Shown here one piece after another: positions 1-12,219 of a DNA stretch of 64,000 nucleotides. The position numbers and the translations under genes are program-made. Origin of the DNA: Pyrenochaeta sp. MPI-SDFR-AT-0127 (Eukaryota; Ascomycota; Dothideomycetes; Pleosporales; Cucurbitariaceae); the NCBI GenBank assembly GCA_020747015.1, contig JAGTJM010000009.1, positions 682,001 to 746,000 on the forward strand, given 5' to 3'. Below the pieces are notes generated by a model. That model ran no database searches and was not told the DNA's origin. It saw nothing but the letters and a program-made list of their open reading frames with translations. Each line of letters opens with the position of its first letter. Within the stretch, counting starts at the first letter, position 1.

Positions 1-919
1 TCATTGCGATGGGGGAGGCTGTTATGCAGCAGCGTGACGTAGGCCCGATCCCCCGGGTTCGTTTGGGCCGCAAGATTATCGGGACTCAAAAGTTCACGAT
101 TATCAGCAGTAATCATTTGGCTGAAGTGACGCGAAGCCTTTTGACACGAAGCCTTGTCCCAATGTGCAAGAGTCGTATGGGTTTCAGGAGGAGCCCCCAT
201 GACGATGCCAGTGATAGCATCAATGCCTTCACGCTTCGCATGTGACCACTTGCTGAATGCGGTGTCCATGTATGTAAGTACAGATTCTGGATCATCTGAG
301 TCGTCATGCATTGAGTCGTCTTTGTTGAAGGTAGATTTATGGACGTCTTTAGTGGCGGATTTGGTATGCCTTTTTACAATCAGTCTTGTTTGATGTACGA
401 CCAGCGATGTACTTACAACTGCGTTGCGCTCTTATCGATCATCTCATTCTCCTCGTGTAACGTGGATATGACAGTATTGGGAGCATTGAGAGACCAACTA
501 CTTGAGCTGCTGCCAGGCGATGAGGACTCCGAGCAGGGACGTCGAATCCATGTTTGGCCTGGAGGGCCTTCTGAAGGCAGAGCGTGTGATGTGCTTGGAT
601 CTTTGACCAAACAATGTTGCTGAGCTTCCTTATAGCGATTGAACACTTTGTCGTGGGAGACGCGAAACTGAGGCTCCGGCAGCAACTTGAGAGCAGTTGG
701 CAAGTTGGGCGGCTGTTCAGGAGATCTATAGAACAGCGGCTGATCCCTAGGTTTGCCATTGCTTCCATCCTTGAACAACGGAATGTCTCCATCTATGATA
801 TTGAGAAAAGCTTGCACTTGCTCCTTGTCAAAGTGGGGTATGTCTTCGATTAGCTTTGGCGTGTTATTGCGAATCCACTTGAGCGCATCCGGTTCCGTCG
901 CTGAATAGTATCGAGGCAT
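1..919 (-). CDS. Unknown protein, 3' end cut by the window edge
   Basis: I do not recognise this protein. The reading starts at the ATG at 919 (MPRYYSATEPDAL), runs to 417, crosses a 47-nt intron (416-370, donor GTAAGT, branch-like CTGAT, acceptor AAG) and continues open from 369 to the left edge, giving about 290 residues so far. An in-frame ATG at 1057 would add 46 residues but lacks protein-like content. The N-terminal 90 residues look globular, with many Trp, Pro and Leu. A Ser-rich stretch (SSSPGSSSSSWS) follows, then an acidic linker, then a globular part with YMDTAFSKWSHAKREG and GIVMGAPPETHTT. No signal peptide or membrane segment is visible. Joining the two exons restores one open frame across the intron, which is the main support for the gene. 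Its function is unknown. Confidence 0.55.
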
Positions 920-2216
920 CGTATAGCAATGGAAATAAAGCAATAAATCGGGTATATGTTGTAACGGGGTCAATGTACAGATTACAGTTGACTCAAAAAG
1001 TGCACGTTGAGAGTCCGCCAGAAAAGTGGAGTATATGGTTAGCTGGCAAACGGGCAAAATCGTGAAATGAGCGTGAGTGAAGCAGCGACGTCAAGAGCTC
1101 CCTGAGTTTAGGCAGCTGCATAAGCTGCTTAAAGTCTATTGGTTGTCACATTTGAGTTGAATGGGAAGATAACATAACCCTGTTGCATTTTCTCAAGATC
1201 GGCACACAAAGTCGTAAGGGTTGGTCACAAAATGTTGCACAAAATGTTAAGAACACTCTAATGCTCTTCTCTTAAGAAATGAAATAATTCCGAGCATTAT
1301 TAGTATAACTCTGAGCGTATAGTTTGCGGGAGCGATATATTCATTCAGTGATTAAAGGACATCAAGAAATTCGGTGAACAGATTGGTCTACGAAAAATGA
1401 TTCAACTACGGAGGCAATGACATGAGCTTGTATGTGCGGCAGTAGCTGACAGTAGCAGACATCTTTGAATGTTGGACATGAAAACTTTTGCGGGCCACCA
1501 GCAACAGCATGAAGGACGATGTCGAATTGAGATTCCAACATTCGCAGCTGCAGACCATGAAGTGAGGACCTTCAAGACAAGCTGTGGCGTTTCACGTGTA
1601 TCCTATACGACTTACACTGCTTGTACTCTTCAATATATGCCACAAACCCATATGCCTAAGAGTATGTAAGGTAATCATTCAAGGGCTTGAAGAAGACTGA
1701 GAGAATCGATATAATAAAATATCTTGCTATAGCTAGCCTAGCGTAATTTGACCAACATGTTCGTCCATGTATCACTGCCGAGTTCCTCCATCTCAATGCA
1801 CGGCAGGAAATCAAGAGCTTCGTAAATATTGATCTTCTCGAGAGCATGATTCCTCAGCCTGCTAGCCGAATCATATATGCTCTTGCAGTAGCTATGACAC
1901 TCACGCGCTACACCGCATTAGGAAGTCGACAAGATTTATCCGTAGTGACAAGACCTCCCAAAGCTGCAGAGCATCGGTCATTGGCTACAGAAAGTCGTTC
2001 CTGAGTTCTTGTCGGCTTGGTTTTCTCCACGCGGCTCCAAAAATATTACGCATGACTGCGCGAAGGAGCACGTATGGTTGATTAATTGCATTCGCTTCCA
2101 AAGTCTGACCAGTGTAAGAATATATAAACCCGACCACAACCGACGCAATGTATTGTCTTTATTTACCCAGCTGAAGCCACCTCTTCATATCTCTACACTA
2201 CAAGTTCATTGCCAAA
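920..2216. other. Intergenic region between divergent genes
   Basis: I see no convincing gene here. The stretch is the shared upstream region of the leftward unknown gene and the rightward aminopeptidase. The middle part (about 1150-1400) is AT-rich and holds a small direct duplication of cacaaaatgtt (1226-1236 and 1238-1248). A TATA box lies at 2121-2128. Open frames here are short and not protein-like. Confidence 0.5.
2121..2128 (+). promoter_or_regulatory. TATA box of the first aminopeptidase gene
   Basis: The perfect TATATAAA lies about 89 nt upstream of the ATG at 2217. It is followed by a pyrimidine-rich leader and a good start context (CAAAATG). The second aminopeptidase gene has a TATAAA at a similar distance. 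Confidence 0.55.
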
Positions 2217-3455
2217 ATGAAGCCAATCGCTCTGCTCGCTGCCGCTTGTGCTACCGCTGTGTTTGCGGAGCAAGAGCAAGTCAAACCCAGAGCCCTCATT
2301 ACAATTGAGGTCGCACCTGGGGAGACACGCCAGATAACAGAAGAGGAGCGATGGGAATTATCATCGGTACATTATCAGTGAATACTCTCCAACTGTTCAT
2401 CTCACTGACCCACGTAATAGGGCGGCGGCTGCGGAAGCCACTTCTTCGACATCTCTAATTCTCATGTTGCGCCTCTCGCCTTGAGGGAACCCGCGCCATA
2501 CCCCCAAAAATTCAAATACGGGGGAAATATCAAACGCCTGTCTTCGAAGCTAAAATGGGACAACATTAAGAAAAATCTCGAGCACTACTCTACATACCAC
2601 ACGCGCTTCTCTGAAACAGAGACCGGCGCCGAGGCAGCAGAGTGGCTTCTCAAACAGGTTCAAGACGTTGTTAACAAATCAAAGAAGAAGGGCGTCACAG
2701 CTGAGGCATTCCCGCACGCTCTTTGGCCCCAGAAGTCCGTCGTGGTCAAAATCCCAGGCCGAACTAACAGGACTGTCATTGTGGGTGCTCACTTGGATTC
2801 TGTCAATGGGCAAGATCGCCTGAACGGTCGCGCTCCCGGTGTCGATGATAATGGGACTGGCTCGTTCACCATTCTCGAGGCGCTACGCGTCTTGCTCTCT
2901 GACAAAGACTTTGGCTTGAGCAAGCTCCAAAACACTATTGAGTTCCATTGGTATGCCGCTGAAGAAGGTGGACTACGAGGTAGTCAAGATATTTTTACAC
3001 AGTATGCTGCGGCTGGCCGGGATGTCTGGGCGATGTTGAACCAGGACATGACGGGATACACAAAGGCGACGCTTGATGCTGGTAAGCCTGAGAGCTTCGG
3101 CCTCATCACAGACTTTACGGATGCTACCTTGAATGAGTACATTAGCCGCATCATCAATGAGGTAAGCTTATATACTAAAGAAGAAGCAAGCTTTCTTGCG
3201 CAAGCTAACGTTGCTTAGTACACTGACATTACTTACGTTGAGAGCAAGTGTGGATACGCATGCTCCGACCATGGATCAGCAACAAGGAGCGGATATCCAT
3301 CGTCCTTTGTCTTCGAAGCGGCATTTGAGTACCGCAACCCCCATATTCATACTGCAAATGATACAATTGAACACATTGACCCCAAGCATGTGCTTCAGCA
3401 CGGCCAGCTTGTTCTCGGATACATTTATGAACTTGGCTTCAGCAAGGCGTCTTAA
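2217..3455 (+). CDS. Secreted leucine aminopeptidase, M28 family (LAP1 type)
   Basis: This is a zinc aminopeptidase that removes N-terminal residues, preferably hydrophobic, from extracellular peptides. Three exons (2217-2366, 2421-3161, 3219-3455) give 375 residues, a normal length for fungal M28E enzymes. A signal peptide (MKPIALLAAACATAVFA) is followed by a propeptide. The metal ligands and catalytic residues of the family are visible in order: His and Asp in GAHLDS, Asp in VDDNGTG, the Glu pair in YAAEEGG, Asp in NQDMTGY, and the last His in NPHIHTANDT. The final exon has a Cys pair (CGYACSDHG), as in secreted members. The introns are 54 and 57 nt with clean GT-AG ends. The gene is followed on the same strand by a second M28 enzyme of a different subtype. 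I am sure of the family; the exact specificity is inferred. Confidence 0.93.
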
Positions 3456-4486
3456 ACGTGCCATAATAGGATATGATACCAAGAATATCAAATACATAAC
3501 TACTTATCATCCCAGAACCGCCTTTTTTTGGTCTTACGTCTTTCCTTGTATATATTTCTAGTGAAAGATGATACAAGAGCACTAGCGTTCAGGCGAGAAG
3601 TAGAAGAATAACCTGAGCAAGGTACGCACATCTAATGAATGGCTCTGCTATTTCGTTTTATCAGGGAGTAGTGCGAGACGCCACGGCTATGGACAAGTCG
3701 ATGGTGGTGCACACAATTAAGTACTCGAGCTGGCTCCATCGGCTTCTAACGACGAGAGTGATCATAGTAAATCACCTTGTAGTTGCCCGTCCAAAATGAC
3801 ATGTCGAAAGAAATGAAGAGCAAACGTCAGGACTTACGCCATCGTGTTAATCTGCGCTCCTTTCATTAGTTGGTTGGGAATCTTGCATCCACCTTCCTAA
3901 TTCGCACCCTCCGAACGCCGATGAACTTCTCCAAATAGGCCTTGGCATCAATTCCGCCAGAGCGTCATGCAAGCCAACCTTCCTCCTTTGCTCCCCATTG
4001 CCTTTCAGCTTTGACTTGAAATCACGACGCATGTCCAATTGCTCGCCGCTTTCATCACTGCCAAGTGTCCGCCAAGCAACCGTACAGCATAGAAGCAGGC
4101 ACAGGCGGGGCTTATTCCGCTCGTTCCTGTTCGAGCTGCTTGATGTAGCAAAGAGCTTCTGCGGGGCTGTTTGGCCATTGGCGAATCATAACATTTGGGT
4201 GATGTGATGATGGACCTGGATGCTGGAAGTTTAGCTTCCACCACCCAAGTGCGACATGACCGCGTTGCATGCGTGCCGTGGGCCCATCCGACTTCAATCT
4301 TCCTTGCTTGCAAATTGCTTGGACGCAAGGTTGCACAAGTAGATAAGCTCCAAGGCTGGGCTGGGACGCGGGGAGTGGCAAGGTTTGTATAAAGATCGTG
4401 TGTTGCCGTCATTGTGCGTTTTGCTGTTCTCCCTTACCATATTTGTTGTTTGTCGCAAACGAATCGTTGGTGGAAAGGTCATCATC
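3456..4486. other. Intergenic region between the two aminopeptidase genes
   Basis: It holds the 3' flank of the first peptidase gene and the promoter of the second. Several overlapping open frames on both strands (for example 4005-4412 on the minus strand) have no recognisable protein content. A TATAAA lies at 4388-4393. Confidence 0.5.
4388..4393 (+). promoter_or_regulatory. TATA box of the second aminopeptidase gene
   Basis: A TATAAA hexamer lies 94 nt upstream of the chosen ATG at 4487. That is nearly the same spacing as in the neighbouring M28 gene, which suggests similarly built, inducible promoters. Confidence 0.45.
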
Positions 4487-6248
4487 ATGAAGCTCGCAGT
4501 CATCCTCGGTGCTCTTGCTGCTGCCGCCTCGGCAACCACAGATCTCACAGTCAGAGTCGATGGGAAGGGCCATGGATCTGGTGGCCGTGGCGGTGGTAAA
4601 GGCAAGAAGCTTGTGAACTCTGTACGATATTTGCATATTGTCTGTTCTATGAATGCAGACTGACCTCATACCAGGCCAAACTACAAGCAGCCATCACCCA
4701 GGAGAAGCTTCTCGCGGGATCCAAGACTCTGTTGAGTTTTGCAGAGAAATACCCCGGCCGAACAAGGATCACGGGCAGCAATGGGCACAGTTCGTAACAC
4801 CACATGAAATGCGTGTAAGAGGCAGGCGCTAACCTTGTACGCCCACCCACAGACGACACCGTCAATTGGCTAAAGACAGAGCTTGAATCGCTGGACGGAT
4901 ACTACGATGTCTCCCTCCAGGAGTTCTTCACGGTTGTCATGGTTAGCGGAGCTATTAATTCATTCACGGTTGATGGCGCTGCGGTAGAAGCACTTCTGTT
5001 CGATTTCTCGGGATCTGCGGACGTGACTGCACCTCTAGTGGTCGTTAACAACGTCGGCTGTGAAGCGGTGAGTGTGGTCTCGTCCTTGGGTTGATTTCAC
5101 ACGTGCTGAACTGTGCAGAGTGATTATCCTGCCGAAGTTAAGGGAAATATTGCCCTCATCTCCCGTGGCACTTGCAATTTTGGATTGAAATCTGCCTTGG
5201 CTGGTGCCGCTGGAGCTGCTGGCGCACTTATTTACAACAACGCTCCTGGTACCATCCAAGGAACCTTGGGAGCTCCTCCTCGCCCGGAGGGTCCTTATGT
5301 AGCGACCTTGAGCTTATCCCAGGAGCAGGGCCTCGCTTACGTTGAGGCTATCACCGGTGGTGCAACTGTGACTGCTACTCTGGATGTGGCTACTGAAGTC
5401 AAGAACGCTTCTACTTTCAATGTTCTCGCGACCACAAAGTGCGGTGACCAGAACAACAAGCTTGCGCTTGGAGCTCATAGTGACTCCGTGCTTGCTGGTC
5501 CTGGAATCAACGACGATGGAAGTGGTGTGATTGGTATCTTAGAGGTCGCCAAGGCGCTTTCGAAATATGAAGTCAAGAATGCCGTTACATTCGGGTTCTG
5601 GTCTGGTGAGGAGATTGGCTTGTTAGGTTCAGCATTTTATGTGGCCAGCCTCTCTGCAGCAGAGCAGGCCAAGATCCGGGGTTATCTCAACTTCGATATG
5701 GTAAACAAGGCCGCTCGTAGAAAGAGATGCATGTGCTAACCAAGGATTAGATTGCTTCGCCAAACTATATCCACGCAATTTACGACGGAGATGGTGGCGC
5801 CTTCAATCTCACCGGTCCTGCCGGAAGCTCCGAGTTTGAAAAGTTCCTCGAAGACTACTTCACATCCGCCGGCCAGAACTTTACGGCAACCGCTTTCGAC
5901 GGACGATCTGACTACGGTCCATTCCTCGACGCTGGTATCCCCTCTGGCGGTACCTTCACTGGAGCGGAGGAACTTAAGACAGAGGAAGAGGTTGAAAGAT
6001 TTGGCGGTGAGGCAGGTGTTGCACTGGACGCTTGCTACCACGCTGCGTGCGATGATGTTGATAACCTGGCCCTGGACGCGTTTGAACTACATGCCAAAGC
6101 TATTGCTGCAGCAGTCGCGAAGTACGGTACGTCGTGGGAAGGCTTCCCCGCGAGAAACACGACTGCGACGAAGAGAAGTCTCATCAAGGGTCGTGATAAC
6201 GTCCACCACTCGAATAGGCATGGATGCGCTAAGCATGTAACACATTAA
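4487..6248 (+). CDS. Secreted or vacuolar M28 aminopeptidase with PA domain (aminopeptidase Y type)
   Basis: Five exons (4487-4621, 4675-4789, 4853-5067, 5119-5700, 5751-6248) join in frame to 514 residues, the usual length for aminopeptidase Y-like enzymes. The N-terminus is a signal peptide (MKLAVILGALAAAASA) followed by a short Gly-rich spacer. A protease-associated (PA) domain covers roughly residues 130-235 (around GNIALISRGTCNFGLK). The M28 catalytic domain follows, with the zinc-binding GAHSDS, NDDGSG, the catalytic pair in SGEEIGLLGS, NFDM, and a late His in CYHAACDD. All four introns are 50-63 nt. The tail after the domain is basic and N-glycosylatable (RNTTATKR). It sits in tandem with the LAP1-type gene. 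Such enzymes release N-terminal residues from peptides in the medium or vacuole; which of the two cannot be told from the sequence. Confidence 0.92.
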
Positions 6249-8407
6249 ATAGTAGTGATGCCTTAAGCCTTCACCCGTAATATAGTCATGGCGACATACA
6301 CAATGTAATGTACAGTTTGTCTGCCTTTTAGTCTATGGTCTCACTAAGGGAGCCACTGATCGCTGGGCCTTCCAGTGACAGTTCCAACTGAAAGCCAAGT
6401 TGATAGCATCCGAGGCTCGGGAATTTTCAAGCTGCTGCTGTGCCCGGCAACAGCTTGAAAGAAGCCGGACATAGTGTTTCCGTCTTTTCGTCTGTACTAA
6501 TACGTCTCTCCGGGCTGCCAAATTGCATGGCGAAGTCAAGGGTGTGGTCTTGGTTTGCCACGTTTCTACGAACACGCATGGCTGTGCTGGTGTGAAGGAT
6601 AGCGTGCAGCAGACCAGCTTCTGGAAGTCCCGTTGTGCGCGGCCCAGAACGGAGGACCAGAAAAGAGCGTATGGTACTGGTGTGAAGTGTGTGCAGATGG
6701 AATTGCTTTTCGTGTGCGAAGTCGCTGGGTGTCCCAGAGACGCGGAATCACAAGTAATATAATTGGCCGGCAAGGTGGGACAGGAGAGCAACCGCCGGTG
6801 CCTTTCCAAGATCCCAAGTTCCAAAAAGTGGGAATGGCCCAAGTCGGCTACTTTGCCAGTCTCCTTCATACAGACCGTCTTCAACATATGTGTCGTCCCC
6901 TTCCTGTCGCCATTACCAGAGCACTTCCGTCTTGCCTACTTCAGCCGGTGCGGACTTTGGGCAGTCTTCAGCCGATTGGCAAGTGCGGGGAATGCTGGTC
7001 TCGATTCTGAAACGAGTGCTGTGGTGGGGGCTAACCGCTTGTGTGCTAGCGCTGGTGTTTCGACGAGCGGTGAACGTGCAGATGCGGTACCTGTCTAACC
7101 GCATCTGCCGTGCTGCTGGAGGATGCGTGGGTTGCAGCGCGAGGGGCGCCTCGTCCAGCGGTTTATGAGCAGAGGGCCGGCAGCGGAGGAGGGCGAGCAA
7201 GATGACGGACCCGGGGACGTATGGCGGCTGACAGCACAATCTGCTGAGCATGGCGATGATGCTGCCATCAGCATCTGGGCAGAGCATGTACCATAGTACG
7301 TAGATACGCAACCACGACTCGCTGCTTCTGCACAACATCGATTCAAGCCGGCATGCATCGGCGTTTAGGGACAAGCAAAGAGTGGCCCCACTGGCTTTCC
7401 TCGGCCGTGGAGCTGCCCCTCCTTACTGTGAGCTGTAGCACATCTAGACACTGCAGATCTTGTCGCGTTTGGACCGGTTCAGTGACTTGAAGGCACGCTG
7501 CCGGATGACGTGAGTAAGGGTTTGTGGGATGGCCCAGTTGCACCCTGACAGAGTCAGAGTCTGCGTGTCTTCTGTCAAGAAGCCGTCTGGCACCACGGTT
7601 GCTGCGTAGCCCGAGCAGGAGGTGGGTCCTTTGGTAGCTGGAGGGCTCTGAGAGATGGGCCGCGTGCAACGGTGATTTGTCGCTGGCGACTAGCTTGCTG
7701 AATCGACATCACAATGCAACCCTGGATAGGAGAAGAGTGGGGTCTCGAAGAGGGACCATATCACAGTCACGCCTGCGCAGTGGGACAGTACAAGACTTTG
7801 TTCAGAGACGCCAGAGTCGGCGCGCCGGCGTGGGAATAGCATCAAGGATAGCAAGGCCAGGCCCGCGAGTGCAATATATGCAGAGGACGTTCCTCGAACC
7901 AACTAGCGCGGCGCCATATTCAGGGTCTCCGCCATCTTCGCAACTCCCTCCTCCACACTTGTATTCATAGTCTTGTACTTGAGCCCAAACCCCGTGGTCG
8001 ACGCCAAAATCAATACTTTCTTAAACGTTTCTGTCTGTCCTTCCCGTGGTCGGCTTCCTGCGCCCGGAGCAGCGTTCGGCCCCTGTGCGCGCGCGCTTGG
8101 ACAACATAGCAACATACCCATCCTTCCTCACACCAACCCACCAGCGCCCAGCACCGTTTTCCGCTCGAGATCCGCAACGCGAAGGGTAGCGAGGGCATTT
8201 GCCCTGTGTACGACTTACTTTGTATGTAGGTGTACTCTTCCCCTGCGCACACACGCCTGCCCCGCGATGGAGTGGTGCGGCAGCACCTCTCTTCGTCCAT
8301 GCCGCTCACCGCCCGCACCTGCGAAACCCCACACACACACAGAGCATCCGAGGGATATTCACGCTGACTTCTGGGTGCACAGTGTATTTTCTAGCATTCC
8401 GTACAAC
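6249..8407. other. Long intergenic region and leader of the Puf gene
   Basis: No convincing gene is seen in 2.1 kb. Open frames on both strands (such as 6333-6887 minus and 6763-7098 plus) overlap each other and lack recognisable motifs. The last 400 nt are pyrimidine-rich with a short CA run near 8330-8342, and probably form the long 5' leader of the Puf gene. This leader happens to be open in the Puf frame from 7973, with an in-frame ATG at 8267. Confidence 0.45.
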
Positions 8408-11400
8408 ATGGCCTACCCCACAGGCATCAGATCTCCCCGCGAGGACTCTGCTTTCACGGCCCTCAACCGCAATGCTGGCCCGGCCGGCGCTTCACACGAC
8501 GGGCGCGGGCAGCTCCACCGTCGCTTCACAACCAACAATATTCCCACCCTGAGCACACCATTGTCGCCAATTGGACAACAGCGTAGGCAGGCGGCTGAGC
8601 CGACTGAATTCACTACTGCAGTAAGTCGAGACTTTCTCGTATATTTGGGCTCGGAAGCGGCACTCGGCGCGTTGGAGGCGCCTTGTGAATGCGCGACCCC
8701 CGCATCTTCCACCATAGTTCTACAAGAATATGTGCTCTGGCTGTCTTGTGCGCTGCTCTGACGGGCTGCTATTATCTGGTGCCATACAATTACGCCGTGA
8801 ATCAGAGTCCGACTAACCAATCCCACTCAGACGTACCATAAGCTTCAAGTGGTAAGGATAAAGCCTACTTCACCTCGCATTCTCTCTTTTTATTTACCCG
8901 CCCTTTTTTTCTTCCTGTTCTGCCAGATTAAAATTGCGGTTGGTAAGGGAGTTTTTGTGAAGGCGACGTTCAGTTCATAAAACAAATCTGCTCCGTCGGT
9001 TTGTCCACCAAATCAACTCAGCAACCCACCCCGCACCCCTTCTTTGCTATCATCATTGCTGTACACCTTTGTCTCACCTTGAGACTGGCTCTCTTCTTAT
9101 CTATTCTCATCTGTTTCATCTTTACTCATTCTACCTATCTCAGTCACGCGAGTGACATTGTTACCTCGTCAACACGATTGACAGTCCGCGTGACCCGCTG
9201 ACAGCTTCTTAGCTTGAAAAGAAAAAACTTGAGTACGAATATCTAAAAGAACAACGACGTCGCTTCGAGGCAGAAATGGAGCTCATCGATTTGCAGTCTC
9301 GTCGGGGCGAAGAGGAAATCCAGCGACTCTCGTCAGAAGTGCGTTACAGCAAGCCCGCACACAGCCAGCCTACCACACCACCGGAGTACAGCGACGGCAA
9401 CGGCTTTCCAACTGCCTTCTCACGCCCGAATCGCTTCAGCATGTCCAGCATCAACCCGGGTATGACCACCCCTCGTGGCAGTCGCGCCAACTCGCAGGTC
9501 ACCTCTCCGCCAGCTACCTTCTATGGTAACAACAGCAATCTGCCTTCCCAATCCATGCCAGGCACTCGCCGCAATTCTGACGAGGACCATGACGATTTCG
9601 ACAACGACGACTTCACCCCGCTGAGCCCTGTCACGCGCAAGTAAGTCTAGCTGCAACCCCACCTTTACTTCAACCTGGCACTTTGTTTTTTGACTTCACA
9701 CCACCTCACCACACACACCTGTTATCCTTCAACCCACCAGAATCGCCAATTTTTCGAGCTCCCAAACTAACTAAAATTAGGAACAACCGCATGTCGATGC
9801 CTGTAACGAACCTCGATCTTCGTGGTCGTGGAGACCTTCCGGATCTTGCTTCCGTTCTTGGTCACATTGACACGGCTGGCTACTTGTTCGGTGAGGACGA
9901 CAAGGAGCATAACCCAACTGCTTCTCCGGACCACAAGGGCTATCTCCAGATGAGCAATACAAAGGACGAGTTCCCAATCTTGGTCCGCCGTGACGGCGCT
10001 GGTAATGGTACGAAACTCTCTGCCTCTTCTGCAGCGCTTGATTTGGCACTTTCACAGTCCCCTGGCCCTGAGGCTCAGTCCAACGGTTGGCACGGATTTC
10101 GTCACCGTCAAGCACAGCAGTCCCTTCCCGCTAACACGTTCCGCAAAGCTTCCCAGGTTGATGAGTACGAGATTGGTCAGACGAACGGTAATGCCGAGAC
10201 CACTCCCACCAAAAACATGGCCAACAACCGCCGTTCAGTCGAATTCAACTTCAGCCCCATGAATGCTGAGCCCAAGCGCTCCAGCTTCGCTAGCCCCACC
10301 AACGGCATGCCCAAGCTGACCCAGTCATATTCGGCGAGCGATGTGCCGACCCTGAAGAACGGAACCGGAGTGAATAGCACGAATGGTCTTGCGTTCAAAT
10401 CTCACGCTGAGCAGCACTTGCACAATCATAATGCTGCTCTTGGTCGCATTCCACCTAATGCCTTGTCCAACCGCCATAGCCGTGAGCTGTCAACTGGATT
10501 CAAGGATCAAGAGTATCGGCCTGCGCAATCTGGTCTGCATGCGAGTGCTGCACCCTTTGGCCCTGCTATCACTTCCGCTACTCCAATCAACAGTATTGCT
10601 GGAACTGTCGGCTCCCCGACCATGTCACAGTACTCTACCACTTCAGCTAACAACATGAACGCCCCGTACTACGGATACGGAATGTCCATGCTCAATGGCG
10701 CCATGAATGGCCTTTCCCTTGGGTCTGGTCCTCAAGTTGGTGGACCTCCTGCCTATGGTCCCAACGGCATGTATGGCAATGCGCCGTACTACAACCCTTA
10801 CGCTGCATATGGACCAGCTGGTCGTGTTCAGGACAGTCAGGCCCGCGTCATTCAGAGCCGTCGCCTGCAGAACGACGCCAATCGCTTCATGAATTATGAC
10901 CTGAAGACTATGCCACGCCACGAAATCTACAGCCTGTGCAAGGACCAACATGGTTGTCGCTTCTTACAGAAGAAGCTCGAGGAACACAACCCAGAGCATA
11001 TTCAGATCATCTTCGATGAGACCGCCCCTCATGTTGTGGAGCTCATGACTGATCCTTTTGGCAACTACCTTTGTCAAAAGTTGCTGGAGTTTTGCAATGA
11101 CGAGCAGCGCAACACCCTCGTGCGCAACGCTACTCCCGCTATGGTCTCAATCGCGCTTAACCAGCATGGCACTCGTGCGCTACAGAAGATGATTGAGTTC
11201 ATCTCTACAGACGATCAGGTTTGTTGTTCCTCTCGCGTTGCATTAATTGTAGACTAACCTATTCGCAGACTCAGATGATCATCCGGGCTTTGTCCGGTCA
11301 GGTTGTGGACCTTATTCAAGATCTAAACGGCAATCATGTCATCCAGAAGTGTCTCAACCATCTTAAGTCTTCAGAGGCTCAATTTATCTTCGATGCTGTA

Positions 11401-12219
11401 GGCGAGCACTGCATTACCGTCGGCACACACCGACATGGCTGCTGTGTTCTTCAGCGCTGCATTGACCACGCTTCCGGCTTTCAGAAGGTTGATCTCGTCC
11501 GCAAGATCACTGCGCATAGCTTCCACCTCGTGCAAGATCCCTTTGGAAATTATGTCATTCAATACATCCTTGATCTGAACGATCCCTCCTTTACGGCACC
11601 AATGTGCTTGGGCTTCCAAGGCAAGATCACTGAGCTTTCAAAGCAAAAGTTCAGCTCCAACGTCATTGAGAAGTGCATTCGCTGCGCTGACATGGCGTCG
11701 AAGGCCATGATGATCGAAGAGCTTCTCGACGTCGAAGAGCTCGAGAAGCTCATGCGCGACTCCTATGGCAACTACGTCATCCAGACTGCCCTTGAGTTTG
11801 CTCCGCCGGAACTGTGCCTGCACCTCATCGAGAGCATGCGTCCCATCTTGCCATCTATCCGCCAGACTCCGTACGGTCGTCGCATTATGAGCAAAGTACA
11901 GGAGCGTGAGGGTCGCCTCGCTGCCTACACTGGCCGCACTGCCTCTGGTCATGTGTCTCCGCATACCTCACAATCCTCCGAGTCGGCGCCTGTGTTTGCT
12001 GGTCAGGCCCCTAACTCTGCAACTTACCAGCCTTCTGGATCTTTAGGTTACCAGCCTCCTATGTACACTGCTACGGCCAACTACGGCTCCAATATTGCAT
12101 CACCCCAGCCGCATCGCTTGAGTAACCCACCCCTTCCAACTCATTTGCATAACTCTGTACACAACCAAGGCTACCAGCAGTATGTTGCTCAGTCTAATGG
12201 CATGGGCAATTTCTTTTGA
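8408..12219 (+). CDS. PUF4: Pumilio/PUF RNA-binding protein, Puf4 type
   Basis: This cytoplasmic protein binds UGUA-containing 3'UTRs and controls mRNA decay and translation. Five exons (8408-8620, 8831-8851, 9213-9640, 9781-11218, 11269-12219) give 1016 residues. The second exon is only 21 nt and encodes TYHKLQV; it joins to a charged helix (LEKKKLEYEYLKEQRRRF) that makes a short coiled coil. A Ser/Asn/Pro-rich middle precedes eight PUF repeats at about residues 595-905. Their RNA-contact triplets, in repeat order, sit in HGCRFLQ, GNYLCQ, HGTRALQ, GNHVIQ, HGCCVLQ, GNYVIQ, SSNVIE and GNYVIQ. By the known PUF code this reads 5'-UGUAUAUA or close. Repeats 1 and 3 resemble yeast Puf4 more than Puf3. 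A Gln/Pro/Tyr-rich tail follows. An in-frame ATG at 8267 could add 47 residues. Family certain, subtype likely. Confidence 0.9.

Noticed and set aside
6333..6887. 184-codon minus-strand frame in the long intergenic region
   Set aside because: It has no recognisable domain and overlaps other equally long frames on the opposite strand. No splice-joined extension was found.
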